32,602 nt of DNA, from positions 126,001 through 158,602 of the forward strand of contig JBBHKE010001463.1 of assembly GCA_037447655.1 (NCBI GenBank), read 5' to 3'. A program made the translations under genes and the position numbers. The notes below the pieces were generated by a model that made no database searches, was not told the origin of the DNA, and worked only from the letters and a program-made list of their open reading frames with translations. This DNA is from Zygnema cylindricum. Lineage: Eukaryota; Streptophyta; Zygnematophyceae; Zygnematales; Zygnemataceae. This document shows, in pieces, positions 29,293 to 32,602 of the stretch (position 1 is the stretch's first letter; the number at the start of each line of letters is the position of its first letter).

Positions 29293-29900
29293 GGTCTGGC
29301 CAACTACTATCAGCGGTTTATCCCCGAGTCAGTAGTCACGCTCAGCCCGTCAATCAGCTATTACGGAAGGACCAGGAATGGCAGTGGGGAGAAACGAAAC
29401 AGACCGCCTTCTAGTTCTTAAAGGATGCTCTGAAGCTCCACTGCGTGCTCCGGATGCCTGATCACCAAAGCCTTTCCTCCTTTACACTGACTTGAGCAGG
29501 TTTGGATTGAGAGCGGTTTTGGCTCAAGTCGATCATGCTGGAGCTGAATATGTGGTGGCTTACGCCAACAGGAGCAATAATAGAGCAGAGGGGAATTATA
29601 GCAGTTACCACGGAGAGCTACTCGCAGCGGTTTGGGCAATCCAACATTTCCGACCTTATTTGTACGGGGTCCATTTCACACTAATAAATGATCACCAACC
29701 CCTGAAATGGATCATGTAGAATAGTAAGCTAACCGGCAAACTTGCTAGATGGGTCCTCATCCTGCTGGAATATGATTTTGACATAGTTCACATGGCGGGG
29801 GAAATCCATGGGAATGCCGACGGACTTAGCTGGAATCTCGATCCCTCCACCATAGATTCTACTGGGGCTCGCCATGATGAGGAGGAAATTAGTTTGGGAC
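29293..29900 (+). pseudogene. Gypsy RT C-terminus and RNase H
   Basis: Continues from 22953: LANYYQRFIPESVVTLSP is the end of the Ty3 RT thumb and connection. RNase H is open at 29492-29719: SRFGLRAVLAQVDHAG, YVVAYANRSNNRAEGNYSSYHGELLAAVWAIQHFRPYLYGVHF, and NDHQPLKWIM, where most family members have TDH. A stop precedes the connecting ARWVLILLEYDFDIVHMAGEIHGNADGLS, the standard Ty3 linker 'H-x-G-x-x-N-x-x-A-D-x-L-S'. Frameshifts lie near 29400. The first three bases (GGT) are the right target duplication of copia-3. Confidence 0.9.
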
Positions 29901-30360
29901 TCATTCGAGCATCCTCTGCCTTCATCTAGCTTCCCCAATCTAGGGGGGAACTAACTAACTCGGCCGACGTGGAGCGGCAAGCGCTAATAGAGGCCAGACG
30001 TAAGGATATATGGAACGACCATGAGGCACTCCAACCTATCTAGCAGGGCTCGCCTCTTTCCCACCTGACTGGAATTCAATTATCCCGAGTGCAGACCCGA
30101 ATGGCTGCGTATGATTGGGACAGAGGCATTTTCCTCCGGAAATGGTCAGACGGCACGAGGAAAGTGGTTCGTCCCCCCTCAGACCGAGAAACTCTGATTT
30201 CCAATCTCCATCAGCAATGTGGAAACTTCGGGCAAAAGCGGACCACTTCCCTGATTACGAGCTCTTATTGGTGGCACGGGTTCCAGACCCAAGTCAAACG
30301 GATTGTAGAACCTTGGTCCTCGTGCGATCGAGTCAAGGCATTGTTTGACAAGAAAGGCGG
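29901..30360 (+). pseudogene. Gypsy integrase N-terminal (zinc-binding) region, truncated by a copia LTR
   Basis: An acidic linker with stops near 29927 and 30042 leads to the open frame from 30089. RVQTRMAAYDWDRGIFLRKWSDGTRKVVRPPSDRETLISNLHQQCGNFGQKRTTSLITSSYWWHGF matches the Ty3 integrase H-H-C-C region (family pattern LH...GHFG..KT...YWW). The second His is Asn here (GNFG), and one of the two Cys is Trp (PWSSCDRVKA). The gene stops at 30360 where the next LTR starts, so the catalytic core is not in the window. Confidence 0.85.
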
Positions 30361-30495
30361 TGTTGAAATTTATAGATTTCTAGAGTATTTTCTAGGTTTA
30401 AGTATGTTAGTATAAAAGGAAAAGAAAAGGACGGGCAGCCAACCTCCACCTCCTCTCTCCAGCCCCCATAGTTGTAATAGTGACTGAAAGATAGA
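30361..30495 (+). mobile_element. Start of a forward copia LTR (copia-5), interrupted
   Basis: Begins TGTTGAAATTTATAGATTTC, then TATTTTCTAGGTTTAAG, and continues with the GGCAGCC...CCTCTCTCCA...TAGTGACTGA sequence that parallels the first 130 bases of the copia-1 LTR (2749 onward). At about 30496 the sequence changes to a minus-oriented LTR. It appears to be a copia insertion in gypsy integrase, later split by copia-4. Its TSD partner is outside the window. Confidence 0.65.
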
Positions 30496-31687
30496 TTAAA
30501 CTCTTAGACCTCCATTGGCCCTCAGAGTAATCAGATCCAAAAGAAGCTAATCTAGATAGTGCCGACTCCAAGTTGATATAAACCCAAAATGACTAACCCC
30601 TTGAGAGTCACAACCCCAATATAGATTCACCCTTGTGAATAACACTTTCTGCGTGCTCAGTTCCACCACAACATGCAAAGTTAGAATATGAGATTTGGAC
30701 ACATTCACCCACTTTGACTTTCCCTTACAAATACCGCCACCCTGGCTGACAAAAACTCTAACCGACTACACCCCTGTGTAGCCTAGACTCCCATGAGTCC
30801 GGAGCAAAAAGAATCACTGAAAATGGTCAAGTAAATTGATAGTTATGGCTGGCCAAAGTTTGCCATTTATACAAGGTGCTCTCTGGGAGAGGCAGCTTCC
30901 TACCCAAAATTTTCTAAGTCCTATTCCCCCTCTAAAACTCTGTCTACTAAAGTACGGCACCAATCAAATTACAATGTCGTACAGAAAAGAACAGGTGCCG
31001 GTGTACTTTTTGTACGGCCATCGTATGACATGGCAAAAATGTCGACACGTGTCATAGTCGGATTTGTTCCCGCAATCTTCAGAGTTGCCACAATCCAACA
31101 TTGTCGCGCCACGTGTCACATGATGTGGCGATGGCTTAAAATCGCCAAAAGTACATATTCCGTGATCGCGGCGCCTATCGTGGCCGTCCGATCAAACCGG
31201 ATACAATTGTAGCCGTTGAAAATACACGCGCGATATTTATTTCGCGTTCGAAACAAATGCACGGTATCCGTTTCATAAAATACATTAAATCGTACTCCAT
31301 ACTATACAAAACTGTATCTATGCATTACGTATCTATTTACCGTTATACGAACTAATCTACGTGTAAAAATATAAATATATGTCAAACCTATTATACTCCA
31401 GCATTGGATTTAGACTTATTGGTTAAAGCTAACCGCTAGTTTGACGGACGGCAGAAACCCGGATTAAATCCTGGGTCTGTGAAACCTTTTAGATAACTCT
31501 ATCAAGATTTGCCTTCTTATCCTCTTTGGACAGCCTAAGCAGCCATGGATCCAACTCCTCTTCAAGTCTTCAGTGACTGGGACAAGTGTGGGGACTTGAG
31601 TGAAGAGTTAGAGGCAGGCTGTCACCGTCCCCTTTTTGCCTTTTATTTTACAATCTCTAGACCTAGAAAAAAACTTAAATTTCAACA
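30496..31687 (-). repeat. Copia-4 3' LTR, minus orientation
   Basis: The plus strand starts TTAAACTCTTAGACCTCCAT, which aligns with the reverse complement of the copia-1 LTR end (TGAAACTCTGAGACCTCCAT), and ends ATTTCAACA at 31687 before a polypurine tract. It has TATAAAT (minus, 30865-30871), an imperfect hairpin (30979-31015), and a decayed antisense tRNA-like module (about 31410-31475, B box GGATTAAATCC). The terminal G has changed to T. It is more diverged than the LTRs of copia-1 to copia-3. Confidence 0.8.
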
Positions 31688-31700
31688 CTCCCCTTATTTT
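31688..31700 (-). promoter_or_regulatory. Copia-4 polypurine tract
   Basis: The plus strand reads CTCCCCTTATTTT (minus AAAATAAGGGGAG), adjacent to the LTR and identical to the other elements. Confidence 0.88.
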
Positions 31701-32602
31701 CTAGTCTACTTACTTTCAACTCCCATCAAAAATAGCAAATACATATATATATATATATACTTTCCTTTCATTTTTCCTTTTTCCTTCATGAAGCTTCAAG
31801 CGAATACTTTTATATTTAAGAAAGTGTATTAGATGACCCAAAAAAAATTCATCTTGTCGATCATACATTTTATTTTGCATGCCACTTTTCATAAATCCGA
31901 TCAAAGATTTTATCCACCTCCTCCCATTTTCATCCAACCAGAATCTACTTTCCTTTTTGCATTTCCAACAATCAGCCCCATCCCCAACCTGCAACACATA
32001 TCCGAATGATAACCCTTTTACAGGCACATCTTCAAAAGCGACATCACACCAAGTAGTGATGTCAAATCCATCCACCTCCAAATATTCCCAAAAACAACTA
32101 GTCTCCACTAAGTTCCTCATAAGATCTACATCTTCCGTACTCATATTTTTATCCATGATAACTACCCCATTTTCTGAACTTCCCTCACTCTCTCCCATGG
32201 AATTCTTTCCACTATCACTTTCTATTGTAATTCCTAATAAATATTTCTTCTCCCTAAACCTTTAATCAAATATTTCTCTTCTCCCCTATCTTTTAAAACC
32301 TCTTCGAGTTTCGCTTCTCCCCTTTCCTCGGAATCCGTTGATGTCTCCCTTTCCGACCAGTTTTCTGTTTCCCTATTATCTATAAAATTATCCTCATTAA
32401 TTTTATTTTTCCCGTTTTCACTTATGGATCCTAGATCTGACTTTCTCATTATTAAGTCATACACTCTACACTCCTCGAAATCCTCAAGTACCTCCTCTCT
32501 CTTTCCTTCCCTTATACCTCCAAAGCACACTGTTGTTTTCGTGGAATTTCTGTGTGCTTTTCTCTCTTCCCCATACCACTAATCCGGAGAAGCTCTAAAA
32601 TA
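31701..32602 (-). pseudogene. Copia-4 pol remnant: integrase tail fused to RNase H with the RT core deleted
   Basis: Reading on the minus strand from the right edge, a frame at 32530-32234 contains ECRVYDLIMRKSD, matching GYRVYDLAKKD of the copia-3 integrase tail, followed by an acidic Glu-rich linker. Within about 220 bp comes KKYLLGITIESDSGKNS, matching the RT thumb entry GEAKYILGIQMERDRGKN, and then 32198-31716 gives GVVIMDKNMSTEDVDLMRN, ITTWCDVAFEDVPVKG, GYVLQVGDGADCW and a shortened RNase H. In copia-3 the first two landmarks are about 1.1 kb apart, so roughly 0.9 kb, including the YVDD core, is missing. The C-terminus is replaced by low-complexity sequence encoded by a TA repeat. The element extends beyond the window. 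Confidence 0.75.
31742..31759. repeat. (TA)n microsatellite
   Basis: A run of about nine AT/TA units lies just inside the 3' end of copia-4 pol. It accounts for the Tyr-Ile repeat in the overlapping frame. Confidence 0.85.

Larger units (their letters stand above)
2596..30360 (+). mobile_element. Decayed Ty3/gypsy retrotransposon encoding a DNA methyltransferase, split by nested copia insertions
   Basis: Removing copia-1 (2749-9194), copia-2 (9673-16109) and copia-3 (22954-29292), each with one copy of its target duplication, leaves one plus-strand element. Its order is gag (with zinc knuckle), protease, C5-cytosine methyltransferase, RT, RNase H, integrase. RT-RNase H before integrase defines the Ty3/gypsy order. 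The coding sequence has many stops and several frameshifts, so it is inactive. The left boundary is uncertain and the right end is interrupted at 30360 by a copia LTR; integrase core and 3' LTR are not in the window. The internal length seen is about 8.5 kb, long for a Ty3 element, partly because of the extra methyltransferase. Confidence 0.85.

Overview
This window is eukaryotic and consists almost entirely of nested LTR retrotransposons. I see no host gene, no functional tRNA or rRNA gene, and no prokaryotic feature. The pol genes have plant-type Ty1/copia and Ty3/gypsy architectures. The primer-binding sites of the copia elements match the anticodon arm of the plant-type initiator tRNA-Met over about 15 nt (from memory), better than the animal or yeast versions. 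A streptophyte host (land plant or charophyte alga) is therefore most likely; I cannot name the species.

The oldest layer is one large, decayed plus-strand Ty3/gypsy element. It runs from about 2596 (possible gag start) to at least 30360 and is cut into pieces by younger insertions: gag at 2596-2748, 9200-9672 and 16115-19900, protease at about 20039-20500, a C5-cytosine DNA methyltransferase (DNMT) at about 20717-21790, reverse transcriptase at 22050-22953, RT end plus RNase H at 29293-29900, and integrase N-terminus at 29940-30360. The main discovery is the DNMT domain between protease and RT. It keeps recognisable motifs I, II, IV (with the catalytic Cys), VI, VIII, IX and X and resembles DNMT3. 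Retrotransposon-borne DNMTs have been reported in dinoflagellates and charophyte algae; this looks like a member or relative of that class.

The younger layer is Ty1/copia. Copia-1 (2749-9194, plus, TSD TTATC) and copia-2 (9673-16109, plus, TSD TCTTC) are two copies of one family inserted in the same direction in gypsy gag. Copia-3 (22954-29292, minus) sits in the gypsy RT/RNase H linker with a 3-bp duplication. At the right edge a forward copia LTR start (30361-30495, copia-5) is interrupted by the 3' end of a minus-strand copia (copia-4, 30496 to beyond 32602) that has lost its RT core. The first 307 bases are the end of another minus-strand copia LTR (copia-0). Bases 308-2595 have no convincing gene and may include the gypsy 5' LTR and leader.

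All copia copies share unusual control features. The primer-binding site begins directly after the LTR, pairs with the anticodon arm of initiator tRNA-Met rather than its 3' end, and contains the gag start codon. A 13-nt polypurine tract is identical in copies 1 to 4. A U3 hairpin recurs in the LTRs of copies 1 to 4, and a tRNA-like A/B-box module lies antisense in the LTRs of copies 0 to 4. Every coding region carries stops or frameshifts, so nothing here appears autonomous; copia-3 has the longest open stretches, including an unbroken D-D-35-E integrase core.
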